A stretch of 64,000 nt of DNA from Flavobacterium cheongpyeongense (GCF_003202435.1 NZ_QJHK01000006.1:186001-250000); one strand, 5' to 3'; counted from the first letter of the stretch, positions 45,369 to 55,204 are shown. Numbers and translations: made by a program. Notes: a model not told the origin generated them from the sequence alone.

Positions 45369-46460
45369 ATGAAAAAACATATAAAATTTCTTGGATTGCT
45401 TGTAATAGCAGCAGTTCAATTTGCTTGTTCAGAGGACGATGACAAAGGTACAATTGTTGCTCAACCACCAGCAGATGATACTTTTATTAGAGCTTCTGAT
45501 GTTTCGTATCTTCCTGAAATGGAAGCTGTTCAGACTAAGTTTTACAATAATGGCAAGGAAGAAAATATGCTTGCAACACTTAAAAATGCAGGTTGCAACA
45601 CAGTTCGAATCCGTTTATGGAAAAATCCGGTAAATGGCCGTTCCGGTATGGCAGAAGTAAAAGAACTGGCAGAAAAGTCAAGAAGAGCAGGTCTTAGAGT
45701 TTGGTTAACTGTTCATTATTCTGATAGCTGGGCAGATCCGGAAAAGCAGGTAACTCCTAAAGAATGGGAAAAATTATCTTTTGAGGACTTGAAAAAAGCG
45801 GTAACTACCTACACAGAAACAATTATCAAAGAAATCAATCCTGATATTATCCAGATAGGAAACGAAATCAACAGCGGACTACTTTGGCCACAAGGAAACT
45901 TAATTAGCAATGAACAGCAATGTATTGCTTTATTGACTGCTGCAAGCCAAACTGTTCGTGCCAAAGCACCAAAAACAAAAATCATGATTCATTATGCTGG
46001 TATACAAAGTGGCGGTACTGATTGGTTTTTTGGTAAAATGAATAGTATTGATTATGATTATATCGGATTATCATACTATCCAATCTGGCACGGAAAAGAT
46101 TTGACTGAAGTAGCATCTACAATTGATGCCCTAGGAGAAAAATATGGTAAAAAAGTACTGATTGCAGAAACTGCTTACCCTTTTACATTGTTGTATAATG
46201 ATTTTACGAACAATATTGTAGGATCAAATGACCAATTAATACCCGGATATCCGGCAACTCCGGCGGGACAAAAAGCCTTTGTTCTTGCTGTCAGAGCTTC
46301 AGTTAAAGCCTCAACACACGGACAGGGATTTGCTTACTGGGGTGGAGAATGGGTTGCTTTTAGAGGAAAACAATCTGCATACGGTTCTACTTTTGAAAAT
46401 CAGGCCTTATATAGTTTTGACAATAATGCTTTATCTGTAATGCAGGCTTTTGCCAGATAA
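45369..46460 (+). CDS. GH53 endo-beta-1,4-galactanase, surface lipoprotein
   Basis: 363 aa. N-terminal signal with VQFACSEDDDK: lipid Cys20 followed by SEDDD, which fits the surface-export signal of Bacteroidetes lipoproteins. The GH53 barrel begins at IRASDVSYLPEMEA and has NTVRIRLWKNP, VHYSDSWADP, the acid/base Glu166 in QIGNEINSGLLWP and the nucleophile Glu267 in VLIAETAYPF. GH53 enzymes cut beta-1,4-galactan side chains of pectin. As the surface enzyme it should make the oligosaccharides taken up by SusCD. Confidence 0.95.
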   Translation: MKKHIKFLGLLVIAAVQFACSEDDDKGTIVAQPPADDTFIRASDVSYLPEMEAVQTKFYNNGKEENMLATLKNAGCNTVRIRLWKNPVNGRSGMAEVKELAEKSRRAGLRVWLTVHYSDSWADPEKQVTPKEWEKLSFEDLKKAVTTYTETIIKEINPDIIQIGNEINSGLLWPQGNLISNEQQCIALLTAASQTVRAKAPKTKIMIHYAGIQSGGTDWFFGKMNSIDYDYIGLSYYPIWHGKDLTEVASTIDALGEKYGKKVLIAETAYPFTLLYNDFTNNIVGSNDQLIPGYPATPAGQKAFVLAVRASVKASTHGQGFAYWGGEWVAFRGKQSAYGSTFENQALYSFDNNALSVMQAFAR

Positions 46461-46466
46461 TAAAGC

Positions 46467-47498
46467 ATGAAAAAGTATTTTATAATACTACCTTCTTTAC
46501 TTATCATGGCACTTGTATTTACTTCATGTAAAACAAAAAGGACAAGTAAAGAAGGTTCTTTTTCTAAAGGAGCAGATGTGGGCTGGCTGCCACAAATGGA
46601 AGCTACAGGTTATCAATTTTATGATGCAGACGGCTCTGAAAAAGACTGCCTGCAATTATTAAAAGACAGAGGAATCAATACCCTTCGTTTGCGCGTTTGG
46701 GTAAACCCCAATAATGATAAAGCCAGCGGACACTGTAGCCCCCAAGAAACAGTTGTCATGGCGGTTCGCGCGCAAAAGATGGGGATGCGCATCATGATCG
46801 ATTTTCATTACAGTGATTCCTGGGCAGATCCCGGTAAACAAAATAAACCGGCAGCATGGGCAAACCATTCTTTTCCAGAATTGCTGAACGATGTTTACAA
46901 GCACACTTTTGATGTCTTGACCTTGCTGAAAAAAGCAGGAGTAACTCCGGAATGGGTTCAGATTGGTAATGAGATTCCGAGTGGAATGCTCTGGCCGGAA
47001 GGGCATACAGACAATTTTCCTCAATTGGCACAATTGCTTAATAAAGGATATGAGGCTACAAAAGCTATCGATCCAAAAATTAAAGTCATTGTACATCTGG
47101 ATGAAGGAAACAAAAACGAAAAATTCAGATGGTTTTTTGACAAAGCAACAGAACTGAATGTAAAATACGATGTAATTGGTCTTTCGTACTACCCGTTTTG
47201 GCTAAAAACTGATTATAAAGAAAACATTGCCGATTTAGAAAATAACCTAAAAGACATGGCTTCCCGCTATAATAAAGAAGTGATGGTGGTCGAAGTTGGC
47301 GGTGATTACACATTAGAACAAAACACCAAAGAAATGCTTTATGCCACTATAAAAGCCGTGAAAAACGTTCCTGACAATAAAGGTTTAGGCGTTATTTACT
47401 GGGAGCCACAAGGCGAAAAAAGCTGGAGCGGTTATCAGTTAAATGCATGGCTGGAAAACGGAAAACCTTCACCAGCACTGGATGCTTTCAAAAATTAA
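46467..47498 (+). CDS. Second GH53 endo-beta-1,4-galactanase, lipoprotein
   Basis: 343 aa. Lipid Cys21 in VFTSCKTKR, followed by basic rather than acidic residues, so it may stay on the periplasmic side. GH53 motifs: GADVGWLPQMEATGY, NTLRLRVWVNP, FHYSDSWADPGKQ, acid/base Glu169 in QIGNEIPSGMLWP, nucleophile Glu276 in VMVVEVGGDY. Only 6 bp after the first GH53 gene, so co-transcribed. The pair probably splits labour: the first on intact polymer outside, this one on imported oligosaccharides. Confidence 0.94.
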   Translation: MKKYFIILPSLLIMALVFTSCKTKRTSKEGSFSKGADVGWLPQMEATGYQFYDADGSEKDCLQLLKDRGINTLRLRVWVNPNNDKASGHCSPQETVVMAVRAQKMGMRIMIDFHYSDSWADPGKQNKPAAWANHSFPELLNDVYKHTFDVLTLLKKAGVTPEWVQIGNEIPSGMLWPEGHTDNFPQLAQLLNKGYEATKAIDPKIKVIVHLDEGNKNEKFRWFFDKATELNVKYDVIGLSYYPFWLKTDYKENIADLENNLKDMASRYNKEVMVVEVGGDYTLEQNTKEMLYATIKAVKNVPDNKGLGVIYWEPQGEKSWSGYQLNAWLENGKPSPALDAFKN

Positions 47499-47504
47499 AT
47501 AAAC

Positions 47505-47537
47505 AATTAAGTTTTACCATTAGGGTTAAACTTAATT
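47505..47537 (+). other. Hairpin between the GH53 and GH2 genes
   Basis: AATTAAGTTT and AAACTTAATT form a perfect 10-bp inverted repeat 28 bp before the GH2 ATG. There is no clear T tract, so it may stabilise or process the transcript rather than end it. Confidence 0.4.
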
Positions 47538-47564
47538 TCTTAATGGTAAACGAACAAAACGAAA

Positions 47565-50000
47565 ATGAAACTAATTTTTAAGTCAATATCATTCTTAGTG
47601 CTACTGATTTTTTCGTCCGGAAAAATGATGTCGCAAACCTTTGTTTTAAAAGATAACTGGCACTTTTCTAAAGAAGTAAAAGATGATGCTTTTGCGGTAA
47701 ATTACGATTCTTCTAAATGGGAGAAAGTCAGTGTACCTCACGATTGGGCTATCTACGGCCCTTTTGATAAAGAGTGGGACAAACAGGTTTCTGCAATCGA
47801 ACAAAACGGAGAAAAAATTCCAACCGAAAAAACAGGTCGTACAGGAGCGCTCCCGCATATCGGAACGGGCTGGTACCGCAATACATTTACGCTTCCGGAG
47901 TTTAAAAAAGGAAAAAAAGCACTTCTTATTTTTGAAGGAGCCATGAGTGAACCACAGGTTTTTTTAAATGGAAAAAACATTGGACATTGGGGATATGGGT
48001 ATAGCTATTTTTACATCGATATTACCAATGATCTTATCGCTGGATCAGAAAATGTATTGACCGTAAAATTGACCAATATGCCATTTTCTTCAAGGTGGTA
48101 TCCCGGAGCCGGTCTTTACAGAAAAGTCAGTATTGTGGTAAACGAAGACGAAAGTTTTGCGCAATGGGGAACTTTTATTACCACTCCCGGCATGAAAGAC
48201 AATAATGCTGTTGTCGATATCAAAGCAGCGTTTCATGGCAGTAATGTGTCAATGGTGACCCAAATTAAGGATGCCAGTAATAAGATAATAGCAACACAAA
48301 AAAGCACAGAAGCGAAGGATGGGAAATTCCACCAAACAATAGCAGTAGCAAAACCTCATTTATGGAGTCCTGAAACGCCTTATTTATACACCGCAGTAAC
48401 CAAATTATACGCAGCCGACGGAACTTTAAAAGACGAACAAAACATAAAATTTGGTATCCGGTTTATTAAATACGAACCTCATGCAGGATTTAGCCTTAAC
48501 GGTAAAGTCACAAAATTCAAAGGTGTTTGTCTTCATCATGATTTAGGTCCTCTTGGCGCGGCGGTTAACAAAGCAGCACTTCGAAGACAGCTTACGATTC
48601 TAAAAGATATGGGATGTAATGCGATTAGAAGCTCCCATAATATGCCTTCTTTTGAACAGCTTGAACTCGCAGACGAAATGGGATTTATGTTCCTGGCTGA
48701 AAGTTTTGATGAATGGGCAAAGCCAAAAGTAGAAAACGGTTATCATCGCTTTTTTGAAGAATATGCAGAAAAAGACATTGTAAATTTAGTGAGGGCCACT
48801 CGAAATCATCCTTGTATTGTAATGTGGAGTTCAGGAAATGAAGTTCCGGATCAATGGGGGGCTGAAGGGGTAAAACGTGCCAGATGGCTACAGGACATTT
48901 TTCACCGAGAAGATCCTACAAGACCAGTGACTGTTGGTATGGATCAGGTAAAAGCAACTATGGAATCTGGTTTTGGAGCTTTGCTGGATATTCCGGGATT
49001 AAATTACAGAGTGCATCTTTATGAAGAAGCGTATAAAACATTTCCACAAGGATTTATTTTAGGTTCAGAAACCGCTTCAACAGTAAGTTCAAGAGGAATT
49101 TATAAGTTTCCTGTAGTGCAGGATAAGAATAAACAATACGATGATTTTCAAAGTTCTTCGTATGATCTCGAAGCCTGCAGCTGGTCCAATGTTCCGGATG
49201 AAGATTTTGTATTGCAGGATGACAAACCCTGGGTTATTGGAGAATTTGTCTGGACAGGTTTTGATTATTTAGGAGAGCCTACGCCTTATGATGAAAAATG
49301 GCCGTCAAGAAGTTCTTATTTTGGAATTTCAGATTTAGCCGGACTTCCTAAAGACCGTTTTTATCTTTACAGAAGCAGATGGAATACGAAAGATAAAACG
49401 ATCCATATGCTGCCACATTGGAACTGGCAAGGAAGAGAAGGCGAAATTACTCCGGTTTTCGTTTACACCAATTATGACAGCGCAGAGCTTTTTGTAAACG
49501 GAAAAAGTATGGGAATCCAGAAAAAAAACAATGCTACCCCGCAAAACCGCTACCGCCTGATGTGGAACGATGTAAAATATGAGCCAGGAACGGTAAAAGT
49601 AGTAGCATTTGATTCGAATGGCAAAATAGCTGCTAAAAGTGAGGTTAAAACTGCCGGAGATCCGTATAAAATTGTGCTCAATGCAGATCGGAAAACAATT
49701 AAAGCTGATGGAGAGGATATCTCTTTTGTAACGGTTTCGGTAGTAGACAAAAACGGAATTCCATGTCCTACAGCAGTCAATGAACTACAGTTTAAAGTAA
49801 CCGGTGCTGGAACGTACAGAGCTGCCTGTAATGGAGATGCAACATCACTGGAAATATTTCACGAGGATCATATGAAGCTTTTCAGTGGTAAACTTGTGGT
49901 ATTGGTTAAAGCAATCGAAACTGCAGGTGCAATCCAGTTAGAAGTAACAGGTAAAGGGCTTGAGAAAGGGAAGATAAAATTGAAGGCAGAGCGTTACTGA
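47565..50000 (+). CDS. GH2 beta-galactosidase, secreted
   Basis: 811 aa. Cleavable signal peptide ending near KMMSQ. GH2 layout: jelly-roll sugar-binding domain (VPHDWAIYGPF, GTGWYRNTFTLPEFKKG, GYGYSYFYIDIT), Ig-like domain, TIM barrel with FKGVCLHHDLGPLG, NAIRSSHNMPS, acid/base Glu426 in MWSSGNEVPDQW and nucleophile Glu502 in LGSETAS, then C-terminal beta domains (DUF4982-like and an invasin/Ig fold at NADRKTIKADGEDI). It would trim galactose from galacto-oligosaccharides in the periplasm, completing the pathway started by the GH53 enzymes. Substrate is inferred from context. Confidence 0.93.
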   Translation: MKLIFKSISFLVLLIFSSGKMMSQTFVLKDNWHFSKEVKDDAFAVNYDSSKWEKVSVPHDWAIYGPFDKEWDKQVSAIEQNGEKIPTEKTGRTGALPHIGTGWYRNTFTLPEFKKGKKALLIFEGAMSEPQVFLNGKNIGHWGYGYSYFYIDITNDLIAGSENVLTVKLTNMPFSSRWYPGAGLYRKVSIVVNEDESFAQWGTFITTPGMKDNNAVVDIKAAFHGSNVSMVTQIKDASNKIIATQKSTEAKDGKFHQTIAVAKPHLWSPETPYLYTAVTKLYAADGTLKDEQNIKFGIRFIKYEPHAGFSLNGKVTKFKGVCLHHDLGPLGAAVNKAALRRQLTILKDMGCNAIRSSHNMPSFEQLELADEMGFMFLAESFDEWAKPKVENGYHRFFEEYAEKDIVNLVRATRNHPCIVMWSSGNEVPDQWGAEGVKRARWLQDIFHREDPTRPVTVGMDQVKATMESGFGALLDIPGLNYRVHLYEEAYKTFPQGFILGSETASTVSSRGIYKFPVVQDKNKQYDDFQSSSYDLEACSWSNVPDEDFVLQDDKPWVIGEFVWTGFDYLGEPTPYDEKWPSRSSYFGISDLAGLPKDRFYLYRSRWNTKDKTIHMLPHWNWQGREGEITPVFVYTNYDSAELFVNGKSMGIQKKNNATPQNRYRLMWNDVKYEPGTVKVVAFDSNGKIAAKSEVKTAGDPYKIVLNADRKTIKADGEDISFVTVSVVDKNGIPCPTAVNELQFKVTGAGTYRAACNGDATSLEIFHEDHMKLFSGKLVVLVKAIETAGAIQLEVTGKGLEKGKIKLKAERY

Positions 50001-50066
50001 TTTCCTTTGTAAATTCTGGATTTTTATATTTTTTTAAAATTTAAGTAAATTTTATTGTACCATAAC

Positions 50067-50101
50067 AAAAGTCTGAGGGTTTATGTTCTCAGGCTTTTGT
50101 T
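50067..50101 (+). terminator. Terminator of the galactan operon
   Basis: AAAAGTCTGAG pairs with CTCAGGCTTTT (one G-T pair), followed by GTTTT. It lies 66 bp after the GH2 stop. Confidence 0.8.
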
Positions 50102-50599
50102 TTAATATTTAGATCTAACGGGATAATTTTCAAACCATTTTCGATAATTTAAACTGCCACTTACTTCGTGAATCAAACATCTGAAAAAAATATGTTGGAA
50201 TAAATATAAAAAGGGCATTTACAAACAAGCTTTACAAAAAAACTTGAAGAATTGAGTGATTTTATGACTATTCAGATTAAATCTATTACCAGGGATTGTA
50301 TAAAATCAATTTCTGGATTTGATTATAATTTTATCTTGCAATTTTTTGACTATTCTGTAATTGGATTTAGTATTGTTAATTCATGAAGACAATTTGCTCA
50401 GCTGGTTTTGTATTGATAAAATCAGGTAAATTTTCTTGAACATAAAAAAAGCCTGACAATCTGGATTCTCAGGCTTTTCACTTAACTCTATAGCCGTCTC
50501 AAAAAAACAGCAAACTTTTTATACAAGACTTAAGAAAATTTATTTTTTTCTAAAGTTATAGTTCTAATTTTAATTCGAGAGATATTTAATTTCGATTAT
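50102..50599. other. Non-coding stretch between convergent genes, with a second hairpin
   Basis: About 500 AT-rich bp with no credible gene. A perfect 10-bp hairpin at 50447-50478 (AAAAGCCTGA/TCAGGCTTTT) resembles the galactan-operon terminator and can stop transcripts from both sides. Confidence 0.6.
50447..50478. terminator. Bidirectional terminator
   Basis: AAAAGCCTGA and TCAGGCTTTT pair perfectly around a 12-nt loop. It lies 122 bp downstream of the minus-strand beta-helix gene and shares its GCCTGA stem with the terminator at 50067. Confidence 0.75.
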
Positions 50600-51886
50600 C
50601 TATTTGCTTGAAGCAGTAATTTTTCCTAATTGTAATCTAAAATCCGGTCTTTTTGGATCGAATATGTCAACAAATGTTTCTTTATTGTCGCTTTTAGAAT
50701 ATACATTAAAAAACAAACTGTTGCCATACCAGTGTTCTAAGTCTTCTTTGTTGCTGTTTCCTTCTGTCAGGATGTTTGCCGTACAAAGATTAAAAAACAT
50801 TTCCTCAAATTTAATTTTTTTGAGATTATCATTATTAATCTCTATTTTGCTGTCTAATAAAACAGCAGGATTAAATCCTGAAATAACACTGCGCTTCATT
50901 TCAAGAGAAGCATTTTCAGCAATATAAAGAGCTTCTTTAACAAGACCTGACTGAATATCGGCATTAATGTTTTCACTATCGTTAAGCATTGTTATATTAG
51001 CAGCCGAAACTAAGGTTTGTTTTTTAGTAAAATCAGTTTCATTTTTATTTTCGTATGATTTTACCTCCAAACAGCGTGAGCCATCTCTGTTGCTGGACAG
51101 GTAAGATGATCTTACAGCCAGTGAATTGTATAAACGGCATTGCACACCCTGTGTGAATTTATAATCGTCGTTAATTGATTTGTACGAAACAAACTTGGTG
51201 GCATTTACATCTCCGCCATAAAAAGCAAAAGAGTTACCGCCACAATAGCTTACCATTATATTCTCCAGAATGGTCTTGCTACCCACACCTGCGATTGTCA
51301 AACCATTGAATGAATCAACACCTTTAACATTTTTCCCGGCAAATTCGATTCTTACATATCTTAAAATTCCTGAATTTGACAAAGTATTATCACCACCATA
51401 TGTTGTTAATGCCGGATCAAGATCTAAGTTATAAGAACCAATGTTTCCTAGTTTATTGATAGGGGCATCACCAAGAATTACAATTCCTCCCCAGTCTCCT
51501 GCTTTTTTGATGCTGCGGTTTGACGTAAAAACAATGGGATCTGTTTCTAATCCATCCGCAACAAGCTGCGCACCTTTTGTTATAACCAGGGTTCCTTTTG
51601 TCTCGAAATCACCTATAATTATTGTTCCGGGTTCGATTGTTAAAACGGCTTTATTGGTTACATAAACGTTTCCTTGCAATATATATATATTTTTTTTGAG
51701 TAATTTAGTATTAACAGAAATATTTCCAGCTAAAATTTGATTGGCCTCTCCATAATCTACTTTATGAGGCTTAAATTCAGACCAGTTGGTAAGCCAGTTT
51801 GAGTAACCGATGATTCCTTTCTCCTGTTGTGCACTCATAGTGATAACCGTCAAAAGAAGGCAGATGATTTGAGCAATTTTTTTCAT
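50600..51886 (-). CDS. Secreted right-handed beta-helix protein of unknown function
   Basis: 428 aa with a signal peptide ending at TMSAQQ. The body has the short strand-turn rhythm of a parallel beta-helix: NIYILQGNVYVTNKAVLTIE, then PGTIIIGDF, KGTLVITKGAQLVADG, DPIVFTSNR, GDWGGIVILGDAPIN, LRYVRIEFAG, LENIMVSYCG. This pattern is frequent in uncharacterised Bacteroidetes secreted proteins. No polysaccharide lyase catalytic residues can be picked out. No T9SS tail is visible. The gene stands alone, convergent with the galactan locus. Confidence 0.75.
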   Translation of the reverse strand: MKKIAQIICLLLTVITMSAQQEKGIIGYSNWLTNWSEFKPHKVDYGEANQILAGNISVNTKLLKKNIYILQGNVYVTNKAVLTIEPGTIIIGDFETKGTLVITKGAQLVADGLETDPIVFTSNRSIKKAGDWGGIVILGDAPINKLGNIGSYNLDLDPALTTYGGDNTLSNSGILRYVRIEFAGKNVKGVDSFNGLTIAGVGSKTILENIMVSYCGGNSFAFYGGDVNATKFVSYKSINDDYKFTQGVQCRLYNSLAVRSSYLSSNRDGSRCLEVKSYENKNETDFTKKQTLVSAANITMLNDSENINADIQSGLVKEALYIAENASLEMKRSVISGFNPAVLLDSKIEINNDNLKKIKFEEMFFNLCTANILTEGNSNKEDLEHWYGNSLFFNVYSKSDNKETFVDIFDPKRPDFRLQLGKITASSK

Positions 51887-52229
51887 GATTAAGGGGGTAT
51901 TTATTAGTTAATACTAAGGATTTGTCTTTGAGTATTGTAAAAATTCCAATTTGGATATTCTGTTTTAAAATTAATAGAACTTGCCGTTTATGTTATTTTT
52001 TATTAATTAAAGACAGTAATTATTCGTAATCGTTTTCTAAATACTTTTATATAAGGTTATGCCTTATTGATAATTATTAACGTAAGGTACAAAAAAAATA
52101 CTGAATTAAAAAACAATTAGGAAAAAAATCTTAAAAAAAGCTGTTAGAGATGCAGATAAGCATAACGCTGAATGTGATAAATGCATATAATAATCAAAGT
52201 TCAAAGTAGAAACAACTCAGGAGGCTAAA
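51887..52229. other. Non-coding AT-rich stretch
   Basis: No gene, hairpin or recognisable promoter consensus was found; presumably it carries the promoter of the beta-helix gene. Confidence 0.4.
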
Positions 52230-52671
52230 TAAATGAAATCCTTTTTTAGTTTTTTAATTTCAACTATATAAAATTTGAACATACCATTTCATATCGCTGA
52301 AATCTTTTGGTTACAAACATACTTGATAAAATGCCTGTAAGCTTTTGAAGTCTTAGCAGGTATTAATTAAATATTTTGAGAACTACAGTTAAAGCCTTGT
52401 AAATACTTTCGTTACTGTTTATAACTAAATCACCTGTTGGAATATCTGTTTTAAGGTCATTTAAATCTTCTGAATTTGAAGAATAACTTGATAGTATTGA
52501 ATTAAAATCTACTAAAAACAGTAAACGGCTAGGATAACCACAAATATAATATTTAAGATTTCTTGTGTCTGAAATACTAACCCATCGGTTATAATCACTT
52601 TCTTGTTTATTAGCTGTGCGATCAATATATTCTCTACTTGTTCCTCTAGGAATACCTACTGTATTTATCAT
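52230..52671 (-). pseudogene. 3' remnant of a duplicated linear-amide C-N hydrolase gene
   Basis: The open frame at 52363-52671 (102 aa) matches only the C-terminal quarter of the 388-aa hydrolase at 58873: NTVGIPRGTSREYIDRTANK against NTVDIPRGTSREYVDSRADQ, and YLVDF/FLVDF with the following ILS. The N-terminal Cys2 and catalytic region are missing. The similarity continues past the stop into the 3' untranslated region (52230-52362 against 58720-58870), including a decayed copy of its terminator. It is therefore a duplication scar, not a functional small gene. Confidence 0.85.
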
Positions 52672-52874
52672 AATTTTAAAATTTCAAAACATTAGTAATT
52701 TTTGAACAAAAATAAAATTATGTGAAAGTGACAGATATTTTAGAATAATACAGTATCCCATTTGATGAATGAGTTAACCAGTTGTTGGTTCGAATAGTAA
52801 TTTCGAATCGAAAGGGTAATAAAAAAGCGACGCAGCATACTTTCTACGTCGCCCATTCGTTTCTATTGTATTGA

Positions 52875-54767
52875 TTATATACCTTCCACCATCAAACGAG
52901 TATCTGGTAAATTTTTCAAATAGGGTATTTTAAATTCTGGTTTTGCCATTCTCGAAATTGCATTTAATGCAGCTGCAATTGCGCCTTCTTGCCAGCCTGG
53001 AAGAGAGGAAATTTGATCCCCAACAATAAAGAAGTTAGGATTTATCTTTTTTCCTGTTTCGTCATAAATTCCAGAACCTTGTGCAATAGTATTGAACTGT
53101 TCTGTTGCATATTCGGCATTTCCTACGGCTTGCCAATATGCCCAGCCACCTTTAATATGTGGCATGTTTTGCCAAGCGATAGCAACGCCATCTTCCAATC
53201 CTTCGGCAAATTTCCTACCGAATTTACTGGCATCATTTCGTGCTTTGGCAAGTCGTTCTTCAACGGGTAATTTACCCCAATCGTGTGCTACTTTATCAAA
53301 ATTATAAGCCCCTGTGAGCACGCCTTTTTCGTCTTGATACGCCGTAGATGGATACCAGATTTGTTGAATTTCATTGTCTGTCCAAGAGATTCCTCCAAAA
53401 ATAGGCACAACTCCCACTTCGGATTTTTCAACTCCCATGGTCTTCAGATTAATTGGGCTTCCTTGCCATAAGGATCGATTAGCTTGCCAACCCACTTTGG
53501 AGGTACAGGCTAAAAAACGAGGAACGTATCCGTCTTCTCGCGGTTTGTAACCTGGAGCTTTTGTTGGTTCAAATTGTGCCGTAAAAACGGCTTTTAATGC
53601 CTCTTTAAATTTTGATTTAAGATTCTTATTTAAAAGATCTTCATCAAGGATTTCACTCAAAAAGGGCATCGCAAGGTTGCAAACACAATAATCAGCTTCG
53701 TAATAGATCGGTTCATCTGTTCCAACTTGTCCAACCGAAATGATGTATTTCTCTTTAGTTGAGTCCCATTTTATTTTTTTGACAGGACTGTTCAAAAGAA
53801 TGTTTCCGCCCAAAGCTGCCACTTGTTGAGCAAAAGCATGCTGCACCTGATCCATTCCTCCAACGGGTTGAAATAAAGTAGGTTGCCAAAGAAAATCTGA
53901 GGGTTGATAGAATTTCGTTCCTTCCCAAAATTTGGATTCTAGCAATTTATCAAAACTCAAAACATCGGCTACAATTCCAGCCGCAACACCCGGTAATACT
54001 TCATATCCAGCGCGTGTTTTTCCATCTTCGAAGCCAGGTGATCCAGCCGTTGCGCTATAGGTCCCATCTGCATCAAGCTCACCGAAACTAATCATCAAAC
54101 TTTGTAATTCTTTAACGCGTGTTTTAAGGTTACTTTGACTAATTCCCACTTTTGAATTGCGAAGTAATTCTTCTGCATTTTGGTATACCATGTGCGCCAA
54201 CCAGCCTCTTGTATTATGATCCAAACGACGATAAACCATAGGTTTGCCTCCAAAACTTTTGTTTTTTTGAACCAAATTCGATTCAGAATTCATCACGTAT
54301 ATTTCAACATCTACCGAAAAACGTTTTAAGTAAGAAAGGAGTCGTTTGTGACTACTTGGAATACGACCAGGACCTGCATTAAGGTAAGGTTCCGAGTCTC
54401 CCACTGGGCGTTTAAATCGAACAACTTGTGGTTTTCCTGGTTTCGAATCGAACAAATCACTGTTTGCATCTTCAATGAGTGTATCCCCTGTGCGTAAGCT
54501 CATACAACGTCCTCCCGTTTTATGAGATGCTTCCAAGATGGTTACTTTTGCACCAGACTCTTGAGCCAGTAGTTCATAGGCGGTCGTAAGTCCACCAACT
54601 CCAGACCCGATGATTATAACTTCCTTTCCTTCTAGTTGATTTGGGAGAAGTTTAATCGCCTGATTGACAATTTTTTCTTGCATGTTCGTAGCTTCAGCCA
54701 ATGCTGAGAATGCAATTGCTCTTGGATTGTTTTTTAAAAATTCCTGACGACTTTTGTACTGTCCCAT
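52875..54767 (-). CDS. FAD-dependent amine oxidase (L-amino-acid/monoamine oxidase family)
   Basis: 630 aa with no signal peptide. Rossmann dinucleotide-binding site EVIIIGSGVGGLTTAYELL (Gly54, Gly56, Gly59) with the acidic end ILEASHKTGGRC and GR motif, and a C-terminal FAD site with FFIVGDQISSLPGWQEGAIA, both diagnostic of the flavin amine oxidase fold. The N-terminal helical extension (about 1-45) occurs in L-amino-acid oxidases. Products of such enzymes are an imino acid/aldehyde, ammonia and hydrogen peroxide. The substrate cannot be read from the sequence. It lies in the frame of a duplicated hydrolase cassette: regulatory module C upstream, hydrolase 3' remnant downstream. Confidence 0.88.
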   Translation of the reverse strand: MGQYKSRQEFLKNNPRAIAFSALAEATNMQEKIVNQAIKLLPNQLEGKEVIIIGSGVGGLTTAYELLAQESGAKVTILEASHKTGGRCMSLRTGDTLIEDANSDLFDSKPGKPQVVRFKRPVGDSEPYLNAGPGRIPSSHKRLLSYLKRFSVDVEIYVMNSESNLVQKNKSFGGKPMVYRRLDHNTRGWLAHMVYQNAEELLRNSKVGISQSNLKTRVKELQSLMISFGELDADGTYSATAGSPGFEDGKTRAGYEVLPGVAAGIVADVLSFDKLLESKFWEGTKFYQPSDFLWQPTLFQPVGGMDQVQHAFAQQVAALGGNILLNSPVKKIKWDSTKEKYIISVGQVGTDEPIYYEADYCVCNLAMPFLSEILDEDLLNKNLKSKFKEALKAVFTAQFEPTKAPGYKPREDGYVPRFLACTSKVGWQANRSLWQGSPINLKTMGVEKSEVGVVPIFGGISWTDNEIQQIWYPSTAYQDEKGVLTGAYNFDKVAHDWGKLPVEERLAKARNDASKFGRKFAEGLEDGVAIAWQNMPHIKGGWAYWQAVGNAEYATEQFNTIAQGSGIYDETGKKINPNFFIVGDQISSLPGWQEGAIAAALNAISRMAKPEFKIPYLKNLPDTRLMVEGI

Positions 54768-54839
54768 TTTATATAAATTTAGTGTTAATAAATAAAAAAT
54801 TTTGATTGCTATGATATTGGCATTTAGAATGTATTTTCT

Positions 54840-55056
54840 TTGGTTTACTCTTGAAAACGCTTTCTAACTCTAGATTTTATTTTCTGAAATGAAATTAATG
54901 ATTGAAAATAAAACAAATAAAAAAGATGTCGTTAATGAAGGTTTTTCTGTCGTGAGTAGAAGATTTTCTGCTGTAGATAGCATATTATAAATGAATTTTG
55001 ATTCCGGATAATTATTTCAAATAAAAAAATCTCCCTAAGAAAGGAAGATTTTGAAA
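54840..55056 (-). promoter_or_regulatory. Regulatory module C upstream of the amine oxidase (putative LytTR operator)
   Basis: A diverged copy of modules A (56980-57178) and B (60070-60260). It has three direct repeats starting at 54931 (GTTAATGAAG), 54952 (GTGAGTAGAAG) and 54973 (GTAGATAG), 21 bp apart, i.e. on the same face of DNA. The copy at 54931 includes GTTAAT, close to the GTTNA core of LytTR sites. A weak hairpin near 55027-55052 corresponds to the terminator of the other copies. Confidence 0.65.
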
Positions 55057-55081
55057 TACCTTATACAAGGACAAGATTGTT

Positions 55082-55204
55082 TTAGAAAATGGTAAAGTTG
55101 CCTATGCTATCTTTGTGTGTTTTACTAAAAGTTACTTTGTGATTACCTTTTAGCAGTAATAAATTGTCCCCTACTACCGAGTAATCTTGATACTGATCAC
55201 AAAC
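55082..55204 (-). pseudogene. C-terminal remnant of a LytTR response regulator gene
   Basis: In frame on the minus strand, right after the stop of the 366-aa hydrolase, the sequence reads DNLLLLKGNHKVTFSKTHKD then SIGNFTIF and stop. The intact LytTR regulator ends with DNLLILEGNHQVTFSGKYKE and TIKSFTILK. Only the last ~30 codons remain. It is followed by module C, just as the intact gene is followed by module B, so both were copied together. Confidence 0.8.

Noticed and set aside
46659..47096. Minus-strand open frame inside the second GH53 gene
   Set aside because: It is a shadow of a gene with clear catalytic motifs on the plus strand.
52363..52671. Functional small protein of 102 aa
   Set aside because: It is the C-terminal quarter of a hydrolase without the catalytic N-terminus, and its flank matches the 3' region of the intact gene.
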